Shown here in pieces: positions 31,844 through 43,500 of a DNA stretch of 64,000 nt (positions are counted from its first letter, which is position 1; every line of letters begins with the position of its first letter). Origin of the DNA: Struthidea cinerea (lineage: Eukaryota > Chordata > Aves > Passeriformes > Corcoracidae); the NCBI GenBank assembly GCA_013397865.1, contig VZTI01003932.1, positions 54,278-118,277 on the forward strand, given 5' to 3'. The translations under genes were made by a program, and so were the position numbers. The notes beneath the pieces are model-generated. The model had not been told where the DNA came from and searched no databases. It worked only from the letters and a program-made list of their open reading frames with translations.

Positions 31844-34800
31844 ATGTGCTTATAAGGATCTGGATTTTCCCAAAAGTGAGAGGTGAAATGAGGCCAGCAC
31901 CTGAGCAATTTGATTTTCAAGACCCCCAAGAACAAGTTTCAAGGTGTCTCCCACTATCCTGGGTCTCTCCCTCCCCGTTTGGAGCCCTGGGGTCTCCACC
32001 CTGTGTTTCCCTTTGGCGCTGGGAGAAAGGGGAAACCTCCAACCCAGCCCAGGCCTGGAGGCCCAAATGCCTCTTGAATTTTCCTGAATTCCCCCACGGC
32101 ACAGTCTCAGTTGGATAAACACTGGAGAAGCAGCCCCCAAATAGCCCTGCACCCCCCCGTTGTGTTCCCCATCCCTGGGATAACTCACAGGCACACGGCA
32201 AAAAAAGAGCTGGAAAGAGCCAGTCAGAGATTTTCCTGTTGAATATTTCATCTTGGGGAAGGGCAGAGAATATATTGGAGTCGAAACAAATTACAGATAA
32301 GTGCCTGATGTGTTTTAGGGTGGCTATTTTAGAAGGATAAAACTTGTTATGAATTTCTCCTTGGTTTCTGAGTTGACAGCCTTCATGAAAATATGTAAAG
32401 TACTTTAATGAAAACCTCAGGCAGTGTTTTCTTGTTATTTTTATTATTTGAAGCTGCTTTTATCAGGAATAAAATAGCAGATATTGAAAGCTGTGTGTTC
32501 TGCTCTTCTCTGTTTGTTTGGGAAGTGAAAACTATTTAAATAAAGGAAAATGTGTGAGATCAGTTGCTCTTCTTTATCAGTAATTAAGATATGAACAACA
32601 TCATTAATCTTCTATTTTGTTTTCCAGGTGATCAACATATAATCTCCACAGCTATGGCTGAGAAGTGCAGTTAAGGTACTGTGGTAACTCCCTTTTAATG
32701 TGGGCATGTTTTCGCTGGAAATGATTCCCAAAATCCTCTCTCGAATAATTTGTAATAACCTGTATTCCTCAAGGCTGAGTTCACCTCTGGGTGGTTTTCA
32801 TTTGCCAGTTTGTCCACTGCACTTCCTGAAAACAACATTGGTTTTTTTTTTCCTTGTATTCCTTAACTTTTGGTTTCCTGGTGTTGAATTCAGGAATGTT
32901 TTAGGATGTCTGTGCAGACACACAATGAGAACCATGGTTCCATGATGAAGGTCATGTCTTTGAAACATTACCCCCAAAAACGTGGTGGGGAAAGGATGGA
33001 AAACATGTCCCTCTGGAATGCTGGCTGCTCTGTGGCACGGAGAATTTGTTGATTGGAATCACAAGATAGAAATCGGCTCAGCAGCTGTGCTGGACCACAG
33101 GGAAAAGGGGCTTGGTTTTGTTGGGAATGCACATCTCATGACCAGGATTATCTCCCTTCAAGTCGTGTTTCCACTTGTGGAATTCTGGCTGGGATTTTGA
33201 ACACAGACTGGCAGGAGGGAAGGAGGAGGAGGAGGAAATGTGGCAGGTTCCTTTTCCTGGGCACTGAACTCAGGTGCCAACGTAAACTGCAATGAAAAAA
33301 AAAAGTCATTTCTTTCCTAGGAAAAAAATCAGATAAAGACTCAAAACTTGATGAGCAAAATGGAACAGTCGTTCTTGAATGGCAGGAACTAACTCTTGCC
33401 AAAGCAATCGTCAGGGCAGGATTTCCATTCCCCTTCTACATCCACATCAGTTTAATGTTGCTGTCAAAGGAGGGAGCTGGAAAATCATCCTGCAAATCCA
33501 ATTCTCCTTTTTGTTGGGATTTTTTGTTGCTGAGCGTGCGTGATTTATTTGGCTGAAGCACAGCAAAGCTCTTTGTTTTGTTAGCAACTTCCTTTGGAGA
33601 AAGAGAATGGATTACTTTTCTGACTGTTTTCTCTGGTCCCTAGCAAAAACCTTTCCTGTTTATTTCCATCTGGGAATAATGCATTCTGAGGTGAGAATAC
33701 TGGGCAAAAAGAGATCCCGGGAAGTCCATGCAGATCAGCTGATTTCTTAGGTCAGGTTTGGAACAGAGAGTAATCCAGAAGGTCCTGAGTGAAAAGTGGG
33801 ATAAAAGGGAAAATTCTGCTCAGCAGGTGATTTTATCTGAGTACCAGGCTGGTTCTTTTTTGCTGAGCCAGTGAACATCTCACACTACAGAGGTGCAGGG
33901 GGCTTAAGCTCTCTGGATTTACAGGCAGCACTTATTCAGTGCAGCTCCCAGAGGAAATTATTATTGAAAGCGGAGATGGCGCAGATTAATACAGGAATTA
34001 TACGGAGCTGGCTAAGGCAGGTAAGGAGCTGGGAAAAGGGGGGACTGGAACAGGATGAGGTGAGCTCCAGGTGCAGGGGAGGAATCAGAAGCATTCCTGA
34101 GGGACAGGTCTCATGACCAGCCCTCCCTAGCACTTCTTTAGTGACCTTGGTCAAGGTCTTTGATGCAGGTTTTGAAACTCCTGTAGTGCTGTGAAGGACA
34201 CAAGAATTACACAAAAGAATTTTGTTGACTTTGTGGATTAGTAGAACAAATGCAGCAGAAAATTTAATAATCATAAGCCATTGTGTTAGGGACTAAGAGC
34301 AGGGGGGCTGCTGTAAACAAAACAAGAGTTTCAGCATATGGAAGTTCAACTTTTTTTGGGGGGAAAGTGTTTGGTCGTAGCACGTAGCTGAAGCTTTCAC
34401 AACTCCAGAATTTGCCAGGACACCTGTTCCTCCAAGAGCTGCGATTTACTCTAAATAGTTCAGAGCCTAGGTATGTTATAAAGGCAGACTAAATAAAATT
34501 TTAGATCTAAAATATCGAGTTCTGAACCCGATTCCATCAAGTTTGAATCGGCTGCAGGTGTGAAGCCAACCTTGCCTGAGGAGTAGGAGGAAGGTGCCAG
34601 ACTAGCAAGAAGTAGGTTATTGTAGCAGCCTTGGAACTGATTTTCGTGGAAGCAGCCCATCTGCCTCCTCCCCTCCAAAAATCCCCAAACAAACCAGAAA
34701 ATGGAACCAAGCCAGGGTGGATCTCAGGCTCTAAGTGAGCAGTCCTGTTCCTTGAGGTAGGAAACCTCCGCTGGGGTGGGGGAGCTGCAGCAGCTCAGCC

Positions 34801-35213
34801 ATGGGGACAGAGCTGGAGGCAGAGCCCTCCCAAGGCGAGCTCCAGGAGGTGGCTGGGGGATCAAGCTGTGCAGTTCTGGCTACAGGGGGGAGGAATTTGG
34901 CACGATCTGACTGTGGGGCACATCAGCCTCGTACAAAGGCAAACTGGTGGCATCAGTGCTCACCCCACCTCACAGGAGAACCAGCACGTGGTGTGGGGGT
35001 CCGGCTTCCTGAAGAGCGTGTCAAAATACACTGACACCTGCCTTAGGTGGCACTGGCAGTGCGTGGGGACCGGGACAAGGGCTTGGTGTCCTCAAAGGCA
35101 GCTTCCTGGAGGAATTCAGGGACACTGGAAGGTTCGCTGACACAGGGGCATCCCTCAGCAATCTTCTCTCTCGGTGAAGAATCCTAAAACTACTGAGAAA
35201 GAGGGGGCATTTT
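31844..35213. other. Long repeat-free tract
   Basis: About 3.4 kb without CR1 or LTR sequence. A short GGA-rich run is at 33213-33237. Several AT-rich patches (32380-32660) are present. Open frames are short and unrecognised. Confidence 0.5.
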
Positions 35214-35340
35214 ATCATAGAATCCCAGGATGGTTTAGGTTGGAAGAGACCTTAAAGCTCTTCTAGTTCCACCCTCCCTGCCACCTTCCACTTTCCCAGG
35301 CTGCTCCAAGCCCTGTCCTACCTGGCTTTGGACAGGGATG
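35214..35340 (-). mobile_element. CR1 LINE fragment, short
   Basis: Reverse-strand tail: TCATAGAATCCCAGGATGGT, GGTTGGAAGAGACCTTAAAG, then CCACTTTCCCAGGCTGCTCC, ending TGGCTTTGGACAGGGATG. The segment around the GCCATGGGCAGGG block is partly deleted. Confidence 0.88.
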
Positions 35341-35944
35341 GGAAATCTTAGCACAACCCCACCTGCAGAGTAGCACCCCCAGAGTGATACCAAGATGATG
35401 GTTGAAAGGAGCAAATAAACCCTGAAAGGGGTCCTCATCAGTGAAACAGGAGTATGATCATCATGAATGCGCTGTGCTCTGTGTCCAGTCCTCTGAGGAT
35501 TTGGGATTAAAGCCAAAAGGATGAGGAAGAAAAGGAATGCTCTACAAATCAGTGAAAAAAATGGTCAAAAGATAGGAAACAGAAGGTTGGAGTAACTGAG
35601 CAGCTTCCTGAGTGAGAGGATGACAGCAGCACGGTCTCCAAGGAATCTGCACAAACCTGTGATACTCAACTGATAAATGAGCTGCGAAAGACACGGGGTG
35701 CGCTGCCGGTGCTTCCTCCGGAGCGCTGGAGCCGAGCGCTGACTGTGGAAAACTGCAGAAGGATTGAGGCGGAATTAACTGCTGGGTAAGGCTGTGGCAG
35801 GTGAAATCCCCTGGAGGGGGATGCAAAGGGAAGAAGACAAAAATCCCAGCCCCGGGTGATGAGTGCTGAGCTGGGCATTGCCACTCACCGGCCAAGAGCT
35901 GTAAAATACAGAAGATGCCTCTCCCAGAATCATCATCAAGGAAT
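35341..35944. other. Unique sequence with short CpG patch
   Basis: Non-repetitive. The stretch 35690-35745 holds seven CpG dinucleotides in about 55 bases (GGTGCGCTGCCGGTGC and GAGCGCTGGAGCCGAGCGC), unusual for the surrounding DNA. No promoter elements recognised. Confidence 0.4.
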
Positions 35945-36118
35945 CGTCCCAGAATGGTGTGGGTTGGAAAGGACTTTAAAGCCCATCCCATTCCACCCCC
36001 TGCCATGGAATGGGACAGCTTCCACTGTCCCAGGCTGCTCCAAGCCCCGTCCAGCCTGGCCTTGGACACTGCCAGGGATCCAGGGGCAGCCACAGCTTCC
36101 CTGGGCAACCTGTTCCAT
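35945..36118 (-). mobile_element. CR1 LINE fragment, short
   Basis: Reverse-strand tail: TCCCAGAATGGTGTGGGTTG, GGACAGCTTCCACTGTCCCA, GGCCTTGGACACTGCCAGGG, ending TGGGCAACCTGTTCCATG. Confidence 0.9.
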
Positions 36119-37439
36119 GTTAGCTTTAGTTCTGGACGTTTCATAGCAGGGCCTGAAAGATAAAAATCCTTTTTGTTAAGGAAGTGAGTGAGCTGCAAGG
36201 TTTACCATGAAAGGAAGCTGTAACATTGTGGGGATTTAAAAAAACAAACAGAAATCTGTGTAATAAGATGGAAAATGGTGTCACTGCTACATCTAACAGG
36301 GCAGATGTTCCCAGTGAACAGATGTCCATTAGAACACGATGGAAAGGGGGAGATTTTGAAAGGGAGCCAGAACCTACAGATGGAAACTTTAAATAAATAA
36401 AAATCAACTTGTAAGTAGCCAGTATAAATAATGCAGGGGATGTGTAACACGTTCTGGATTGTTCAGAGCAGCAGACAGACAGTCCCTGCATCCCAGACGG
36501 GTTGGGAGGGATGGAGCAGCCTGCAGTGGGATCAGCTGAGAGGGAGCCAGAGTCTCCGGGACAAAAGAAATGTCAGGACTCCAGGAAAGAGCAAAGACTT
36601 TGCAGAATTGGTTGTTTGGACCGTGATTTTTCTCTCCCTGGTGCTGCCCAAGAGTTAGTTTGGGGATGCTCCATCCCACAGGAGTTCCTTGGCCTATTTT
36701 GGAGATAAATAAAGAAAAAAGGAGAACATATAGAAGGACATGGCATGTTTGAGTATATGCAGTGATAAAAGATGGGTAAAAAGAGTCCTCCCACTTGGGC
36801 CATTGTTTTCATTGGTTTCTTGACAGAGGAAGTGTTTTTGGAAGAGTCTTTTGAGAGTGGCCCCCCCACAGTGTCCCACCAAGCCCCAGGTGACCTCAGT
36901 GGCAGCAGAGGGCAAGTGCTTTGCTAAGCCACACATCAAAACTGTTCGGGGATTGCTGATTTTAGGAAACCAGCCACAAGACTCAGGAGAATTTAATGTC
37001 CCAGCAACAACCACGACAGTGTTCCCTTGGAAAGACCCCCCACACTGACAGGGAGATTGTGCTGCTTGGGAAACAGAGGGCAACTGTGAGAAGGAAGTGG
37101 TGAAGCTCTGCGTGTCCAAGTTGCCTGCTGCCCTGCTCTGAGGAGAGAAATAATTTAGCTTTGGACATGGAGGACCAGGAGCCTTGGGTGAGGACAGATA
37201 AAATCATGGTGTTCCCAGCAAATGCAGTGACCCCTCTTTTGAATGGGAATGCAACTTCTCAGTCTTTGTGTAGCTTTTACCTCTCTCCAAAACAACAACA
37301 AAAAATATCCCTGATTGTGTTGCTTGCAGATCTGTCCATCTCTTCCCTTCAGCCCAAGGGCGTGCCTGTTGCCACCACGAGCTGTAAATCCAGTTCTGTA
37401 TCCCCTTCCACATGAAATCCATGGGAAACCAAGAGCACC
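36119..37439. other. Unique sequence, nothing recognised
   Basis: 1.3 kb without a recognised repeat; part could be further 5' CR1 sequence too diverged to see by eye. Overlapping open frames on both strands (for example 36694-37119 reverse, 141 codons) have no recognisable domain. Confidence 0.4.
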
Positions 37440-37822
37440 CTCAGCAGCCGTGCAGGAGACACCGAGCTGAGGGTGCAGTGACACAGCCCAAGGACAGGGC
37501 CTGGACAAGCTCGGGAAGGGGCCCATGGGAATCTCATGAGGTTTAACAAGGCCAAGTGCTGGTGCTGCCCCTGGGCTTGGACAATCCCAGAGAAGAGCAC
37601 AGTCTGGGGGAATCCTTCCCTGGGAGGGTGGGCAGGCCCTGGCACAGGGTGCCCAGAGCAGCTGTGGCTGCCCCTGGATCCCTGGCAGTGCCCAAGGCCA
37701 GGTTGGACATTGGGGCTTGGAGCAGCCTGGGACAGTGGAAGGTGTCCCTGCCCATGGCAGGGGTGGCACTGGATGGGCTTTAAGGTCCTGTCGAACCCAA
37801 ACCGTGAGTGATTCCGTGATTT
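37440..37822 (+). mobile_element. CR1 LINE with ORF2 C-terminal relic
   Basis: Plus-strand CR1 that reaches into the end of its ORF2 (endonuclease/reverse transcriptase). Around 37460-37570, conceptual frames resemble the C-terminal CR1 motif with acidic D-T followed by L-x-K-x, then MRFNKAKC (37536-37559). Frameshifts and an internal deletion join it to the TTCCCTGGGAGGGTGGGCAG 3' block at 37617. It ends with CGAACCCAAACCGTGAGTGA. It is inactive and useful mainly as proof that these tails belong to CR1. Confidence 0.88.
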
Positions 37823-38324
37823 CTGCCCTATTTTCCGTTCCCTTAACGCCTCGCTTGTTTTTTTGCATCCCAGCTCTGCTGTTGCACATTACCAAGAAAA
37901 TGTCTCTGTGTGTTGTGTTCCAGCTCTCACACACCACCGAGTGTCCCTTACTAGTGTCATTAAAGGAACCAGTTTAGAACCCCATGTTACTAAGTAAATG
38001 CTTCCTGATAAACATCCTGATAGGGGCTTGATTACAAGAGGGAAGTTGCTGGCAAAAGCATGTCATAAACCAGCGACTTCACATTAATTAACAGAGAAGA
38101 GAGAAGGCTTTGCATTTCCTTATGCTAAAAACCAATGTGAAGAAATTATTTTAAACAACTTCAGCTTGTTAGTGGAGCCTTGTGTCTGGTGAATTCACCT
38201 GGCTTCTTAAAAAATGAGTTCTATAAAATCTATGCTGCATCATTGAAGTGATTTGCTTTAATAAAAGGCTGTGCCTTTTTGGTCTCTGGTTTTTGGCAAT
38301 TTGGGTGATCTGGGAATCAGACAT
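37823..38324. other. Unique sequence, nothing recognised
   Basis: Non-repetitive sequence between two CR1 copies. No gene recognised. Confidence 0.5.
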
Positions 38325-38655
38325 TCCCACTCTCCACAACTCCCTGACAGGAGGGGGCAGCCGGGGGGGGTCGGGCTCTGCTCCCAGGGAACAGGGACAG
38401 GACAAGGGGAAACGGCCTCAGGCTGGGTCAGGGAAGGCTCAGGTTGGACAGCAGCAGGAATTTCTCCATGGAAAGGCTGCTCAGGCCTTGGCAGGGGCTG
38501 CCCAGGGAGGTTTGGAGTCCCCATCCCTGGAGGTGTTCAAAAAACGTGTGCATGTGGCACCTGGGGACGTGGGTAGTGGTGAACATGGTGGTGGTGCTGA
38601 TTGATGGTTGGATTTGATGATCTTGAAGGTGTTTTCCAACCTTAGTGATTCTAAG
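38325..38655 (+). mobile_element. CR1 LINE fragment, classic 3' end
   Basis: Plus-strand CR1: CCACAACTCCCTGACAGGAG, TTCTCCATGGAAAGGCTGCT, then CCCATCCCTGGAGGTGTTCA, GTGGTGAACATGGTGGTGG and GATGGTTGGATTTGATGATC, ending TTTTCCAACCTTAGTGATTC. It joins the GC-rich 5' block seen at 14872 and 19935 to the classic galliform-type CR1 tail. Confidence 0.93.
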
Positions 38656-40176
38656 ATATTCTCTGAATTCCCTTGTGCTGCTGTGTTAGAAGCCAGAGCA
38701 GTGTGTTCGAGGAAGCTTAAGGGCAAGACTGTCCTTTGTGACAACAATAATGACTTTATTCTTCAGAAATTAGAATTACTTTGATAAATTTTGCTGCAGG
38801 AGCTGCATTGCTGCTGTTCCTCCCCTCAAAGCAGTGGTTCTGGCACATTGGAAATGGTGTTTTAGTGCAGTGCTGTTTTCTTATTGCATCTGTCTCCCCA
38901 GCTAACCCAGGAGCTTGATTTCTCCAGCCACAAATTTTCCTTGTTTTCACCAGGATCTCCGTTCTCTGCACTAAAACGATGCCATATGGAAAAAAATGTT
39001 GGTTGCACTGTTGGTCATGGCAGTGGGAGCCAGCCAGGTAGCAGGATTGCCTTTGCTGTAATGCAAAAATTCACTCTAAAATTCGTGGTTATTGGGGTTT
39101 CCAAGAAGAGGAGTGGAACAAAGAAATACAAGTTTGTGTTGTGGTTTAACTCTATCCCAGCCAAAAGCAGGACAGGACGGTTTTTAAGGGTAGTTAAAAT
39201 TGGTGGAAAAGAGGTGCCAGTAAGAGACATTCCCATGTGGAAGTCAGAGTGGATTTGGCAGTTTCGACTGCCCCAAGAGGAGTAGAATCCAAACCTGGGC
39301 TTGTGCCTGGGCATTCCTTGGAGGACGATGCTCTTCCATTCCTGATTTTATTCTCTGGATATATTTCTGTCCATATGTTAAAAAAATGAATCCTTCTGAA
39401 GATTCTTTTCTGATTTAGGCTGGGGCCGGTCTTTTCTTGGTTAAAACCTTCCGTTATTATTCCCGTGGATGGTGTGAAAGCCTTCCCTGACTTAAGAGTA
39501 GAATCTTTCCCTGGGAAGAATAAATAACATGCACACTGACCTTTCAGTCCCAAGGAGAGTGTCTGCTTAAGAACTTCACAGCTCCTTGCCTCAGTGCAGG
39601 TTGACATTTGCAAGGTTGATAAGTTGGTTATTTGGATGTAAATCGACAGGGAAGGAAAACCACTTTCAGTAGTTGTGATAAGAGTCCACTTTTTCTCGGT
39701 TTAATATAAAATAATGGACAGGACATCACAGAAACTCACCATCACTGCCTAATTTAAATAGTGGCTGCTGTTATGTATCAGTCTGGCGGTCCGAAAAGGA
39801 AAAGAGTTAAAATTTATTTGAATAAAGAGAAAGACAATTCCTATCAGGGATTTTGCTCACTATGCCTTAGAGCATCTTTGCAAGCAGCTATGTGTGGTGG
39901 TAGTGTTTTAGGGATTAGAAGGGCTGTGGAATATGAGTCATCCTGAATTCTAATCGAGAGGTGCAAGCATCTGATACAGAGAAGTGAGAAAAATGAAGGT
40001 TTGGGGTTTTTTTTTTTTTCCTTTATTTCTTCCTTTGAAGACCCTGGATCTCATCCATGGTTCTGAGTGGTTGGCTCTGGCCACAACAGCAACGGCTGCC
40101 CACACTCCTTGTTCTTGGCTTAGCCAAAGCTGCTTCCAGAATCTTTAGGAATTTGGTCTGGGCAGAAACAGGGTGA
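38656..40176. other. Unique sequence with possible LTR scrap
   Basis: Largely non-repetitive. The sequence TGTTGTGGTTTAACTCTATC at 39136 resembles the start of a common avian ERV LTR, but only about 40 bp fit. A T-run lies at about 40008-40019. An open frame over 38884-39285 has no recognisable domain. Confidence 0.35.
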
Positions 40177-40470
40177 TGTATTATCATGGGATATCCTGAA
40201 TTGGAAGGGACCCACAGGGATCATCCAGTCCAACCCCTGGCCCTGCCCAGACACCCCAACAATCCCATCCTGGGCATCCCTGGCAGCGCTGTCCCAACGC
40301 TTCTGGAGCTCTGGCAGCCTCGGGGCCGTGCCCATTCCCTGGGGAGCCTGGGCAGTGCCCAGCACCCTCTGGGGGAAGAACCTTTCCCTGATGCCCAGCC
40401 TGAGCCTGCCCTGGCCCAGCTCCAGCCATTCCCTGCTCCCAGAGCAGAGATGGGAGCTGTCCCTCAGGAG
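40177..40470 (-). mobile_element. CR1 LINE fragment, diverged
   Basis: Reverse-strand CR1: ATCATGGGATATCCTGAATT, GGGATCATCCAGTCCAACCC (a CR1 3' hallmark), TCCCTGGCAGCGCTGTCCCA, and AACCTTTCCCTGATGCCCAG, with a tail GGAGCTGTCCCTCAGG. Confidence 0.88.
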
Positions 40471-40707
40471 AAGCAGTAGGATGGCAACGTGGCCCTACTG
40501 AACAACCTTGCGCTCTCCAGTTCTCCATCTTCCCGTTAGCAGATCTTCTTTTTGGATATATGGGCAGGATTTTATTCCCACACCGCTGTTCTGGGCAGAT
40601 GAAACTCTTCGTTTAGAGGCTTCCCAGCTTATTCTGTTCTTCTGACCCTCAAGGACCGGTGGCTAATCCAGTGTTTCTTTAAACATGACTGTTTATAAAA
40701 TGGTGCT

Positions 40708-41096
40708 TGTTGGAGTGCACTAGATGGTGGTAGAGAGAGAGGCCCTGAGGATCAGAGAGAGGGGCTCTGTCCTGGGCCCGGAGGTGACCCTGGGAGTGCA
40801 TCCAGGTCACCGGGGACGGACTGAGAGAGGATTGTGTGTTTATGGACAGACTGGGCCTGTGAGAAGTGTTCATTGCAGTTTGGGGCCTTATAGGGCATTG
40901 TTTGCCTATTACCATCATAGGTAAAATCTGTGCGATGCCCCAGGTGATTGGGGGACACTGTGGGGAACATCTTTCCTGTTTATAGGATGTGATATCCTGT
41001 TGGGTGCTGGGATTTAGGGAATTCTGACTGCGCAATGAACGGCTTTGCCTTTCTCCATCTGATGAGCAAGGTCCTTGCCCGTGTGTCATTCCTGCA
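40708..41096 (+). mobile_element. Solo LTR, LTR-A copy 4
   Basis: A 389-bp plus-strand LTR-A, TGTTGGAGTG to ATTCCTGCA. A perfect 5-bp direct repeat GTGCT flanks it (40703-40707 and 41097-41101); a sixth base would mismatch. The polyadenylation hexamer is mutated (AATGAA). Solo. Confidence 0.94.
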
Positions 41097-41101
41097 GTGC
41101 T

Positions 41102-42499
41102 GGATAAGACTCTGCTTCTGAATCCTCCATGGTCACTGCAAACCCTGAGTGCTTACTTGGAGAGGGCTCCCAAAAAACACTCCTTGGACTCCCTTGTTCT
41201 TAAGCACACACGGGCTGCTCTGTACTGGGAGCTGTTCCAAACCGCCCTGGAGCTGAGGCAGAGCGCCCTGTTCTCCTGGCATCCCAGCAGACTTTGAAAG
41301 GGATATTCTGGAATTGCACAAATTGGAAGGCAGAAGTGGGAGCCTTTCGCCTCTCTGGGCAGTGCCTGTACAAGGCTCCAAGTTTGCTGCTGTGGTGGAC
41401 AACCCTTCCCCCTGCTCTGCTTGTGGCTCAGGGGTGTGAGAGCGCTGCCCTTGCTGCCTGTCCCTCTGCAGGATTTACTTGTCATGGCCTGGCCTGGGAC
41501 ACAGACTTTTCAGGGATGAAGCCTTCACATCAGCTCCCTCTTCAATCTCTTTAGGAGCATTGTCTTGGACTGGTTTTGTGTTATTTGTGGTGTGTTCTGG
41601 GCTTTGCCCCTTCCACAAGTGAGTGATGCCAGGCTCTGCATCATGCCTGTTGTCTGTAGGACAGGGATTGAGATCATGCCCAAAATCAATCCCAAAGGTA
41701 GCCTGGAACTCTTACCAGGACTGATCCACCACTTCCTAGCCCTTGCCTTGAAACTACTTTCTGACTTACAGTCAGAAAAGAAGTGGTGTAACGCATAGAA
41801 CATTTGCTAGATACACATTGGGCCCTCCTGGGACATTCCTACATTTCATTTATCCGAACTTGCCCCTGTTCTCACCTCAACCCCTGAAACCCGTTATTAA
41901 ATTTGTGGAAAAAGAGCCTTACAGAACACATGTTTATTCATCTGGTTCAAAATTATTGGCAGGCCTCCTTCCTGAACGTCAGGGCAAAGCCAACCCCATC
42001 TCCTCCAGCCTCTGAGAGCTGCGCGTCAGCACAGTGAAACAGCCCAGTGCCTTTTATTAGATGTTGTGTACTTGACAGCCACGTCAAATGCCAAGCTTGG
42101 GAGAGCAGTAATTCAATTCCTGCCTGAGTAATACACTGAGTGTGTCATTCCTGTCCTCCAGAGAAACCTGTGACCTCTGCAGTCAGGGCCAGCTGAAAAT
42201 AAAGAGGTGCCTCCTCCGAGATGAGTTTTCCAGGGTAATATCGGCAGTGTCTGAACCAACCCCCCTCCACAACCATGTTTCACTTTCCAGAGGCTTTGGA
42301 ACTGGGGAATAAATGAGAGGCCCTATCTGGTCTATCTCCAGAAAGACAGGAGGCCTGGAGTTGTTAGGACAACAGAAAGTAAAGGGAAAACTGATTTCAA
42401 AGTGGTCATTTTGGAGCGAATCCAGAGGAGGCACCAAGATGATCAGAGGGATGGAGCTGAGAGAGTTGGGATTGAAGCTTTGGGTTGAGCTAATTGGTC
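41102..42499. other. Unique sequence, nothing recognised
   Basis: 1.4 kb without recognised repeats. No supported gene. Confidence 0.5.
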
Positions 42500-42700
42500 A
42501 GCAGCAGTGTGGAAAGGGTTGTGAAGCACTGGAAGGGGCTGCCCAGGGCAGTGGTGGAGTGCCCATCCCTGGAAATGTTGAAAGCCCGTGTGGATGTGGC
42601 ACTTGGGGACAGGGTGTGGTTTGAACTCAGTGGATGTGCTGGTGGACAGTTGGATTTGATGACCTCAAAGATCTTTTCCAACCTTGAGGATCCTGTTCTG
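42500..42700 (+). mobile_element. CR1 LINE fragment, classic 3' end
   Basis: Plus-strand: GGGCTGCCCAGGGCAGTGG, GCCCATCCCTGGAAATGTTG, AGTTGGATTTGATGACCTCA, and TTTTCCAACCTTGAGGATCC. This is the classic CR1 tail, with moderate divergence. Confidence 0.92.
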
Positions 42701-42958
42701 TTCTATTTGGTGTCCCCTCCTCGGTGCAGAAAGCAGCGCTGAGGAGGGAGAGTCTCTTTAAACACGGGCAGAGTTCAGTTTTCTTGAGATGACAGGAAGA
42801 TAACCACAAGACTTTGGTGGGCTGAAAGAAAATACATTTTAATGGCGCTTTTGCTAAGGCAGCTCCATCAAAACCCCTGGCGTTGCTGCTTCCTCCTTCT
42901 CTGTGTACAAGTGGTTTTACTCTTCTGCTACATCCCAGTGTTGAACTTTACTCACAGG

Positions 42959-43346
42959 TGCAGTAATGACGCATGGGCAAGGACACTGCACACAAGATGG
43001 AAAATGCAAAGCCGTTCATTGCGCAGTCAGAATTCCCTAAATCCCAGCACCCAACAGGATATCACATCCTATAAACAGGAAAGATGTTCCCCACAGTGTC
43101 CCCCAATCACCTGGGGCATTGCACAGATTTTACCTATGATGGTAACAGGCAAACAATGCCCTATAAGGCCCCAAACTGCAATGAACACTTCTCACAGGCC
43201 CAGTCTGTCCATAAACACACAATCCTCTCTCAGTCCGTCCCCGGTGACCTGGATGCACTCCCAGGGTCACCTCCGGGCCCAGGACAGAGCCCCTCTCTCT
43301 GATCCTCAGGGCCTGTCTCTCTTCCAGCACATAGTGCACCCCAACA
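42959..43346 (-). mobile_element. Solo LTR, LTR-A copy 5
   Basis: A 388-bp reverse-strand LTR-A with a perfect 5-bp direct repeat ACAGG at 42954-42958 and 43347-43351. It is opposite in orientation to copy 4, which ends 1.9 kb upstream. The polyadenylation hexamer is mutated (AATGAA). Confidence 0.94.
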
Positions 43347-43404
43347 ACAGGAATTGGTCTCTGTGTGGCACCACACGGCCTTGAGGGGAGTCAGAGGGTA
43401 CAGC

Positions 43405-43500
43405 AAAAATCCCAGAATCTTTAAGGCTGGAAAAGCCCTCCAAGGTCATCCAGTCCAACCTCTGCCCACTAAACCGTATCGCAAAGTGCCACATCCGTTC
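43405..43500 (-). mobile_element. CR1 LINE fragment, short
   Basis: Reverse-strand tail: AAATCCCAGAATCTTTAAGG, then GGTCATCCAGTCCAACCTCT and AAAGTGCCACATCCGTTCAG, typical of classic CR1 3' ends read backwards. Confidence 0.87.

Noticed and set aside
37155..37937. 260-codon reverse open frame
   Set aside because: Its central part is antisense CR1. The rest shows no recognisable domain.
39136..39177. Start of another avian ERV LTR (TGTTGTGGTTTAAC)
   Set aside because: Only about 40 bp resemble it, and neither the 3' end nor target repeats are visible. Too short to call.
38884..39285. 133-codon open frame with basic C-terminal half
   Set aside because: No family resemblance and no splice or promoter context. 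It may overlap an LTR scrap. Not supported as a gene.
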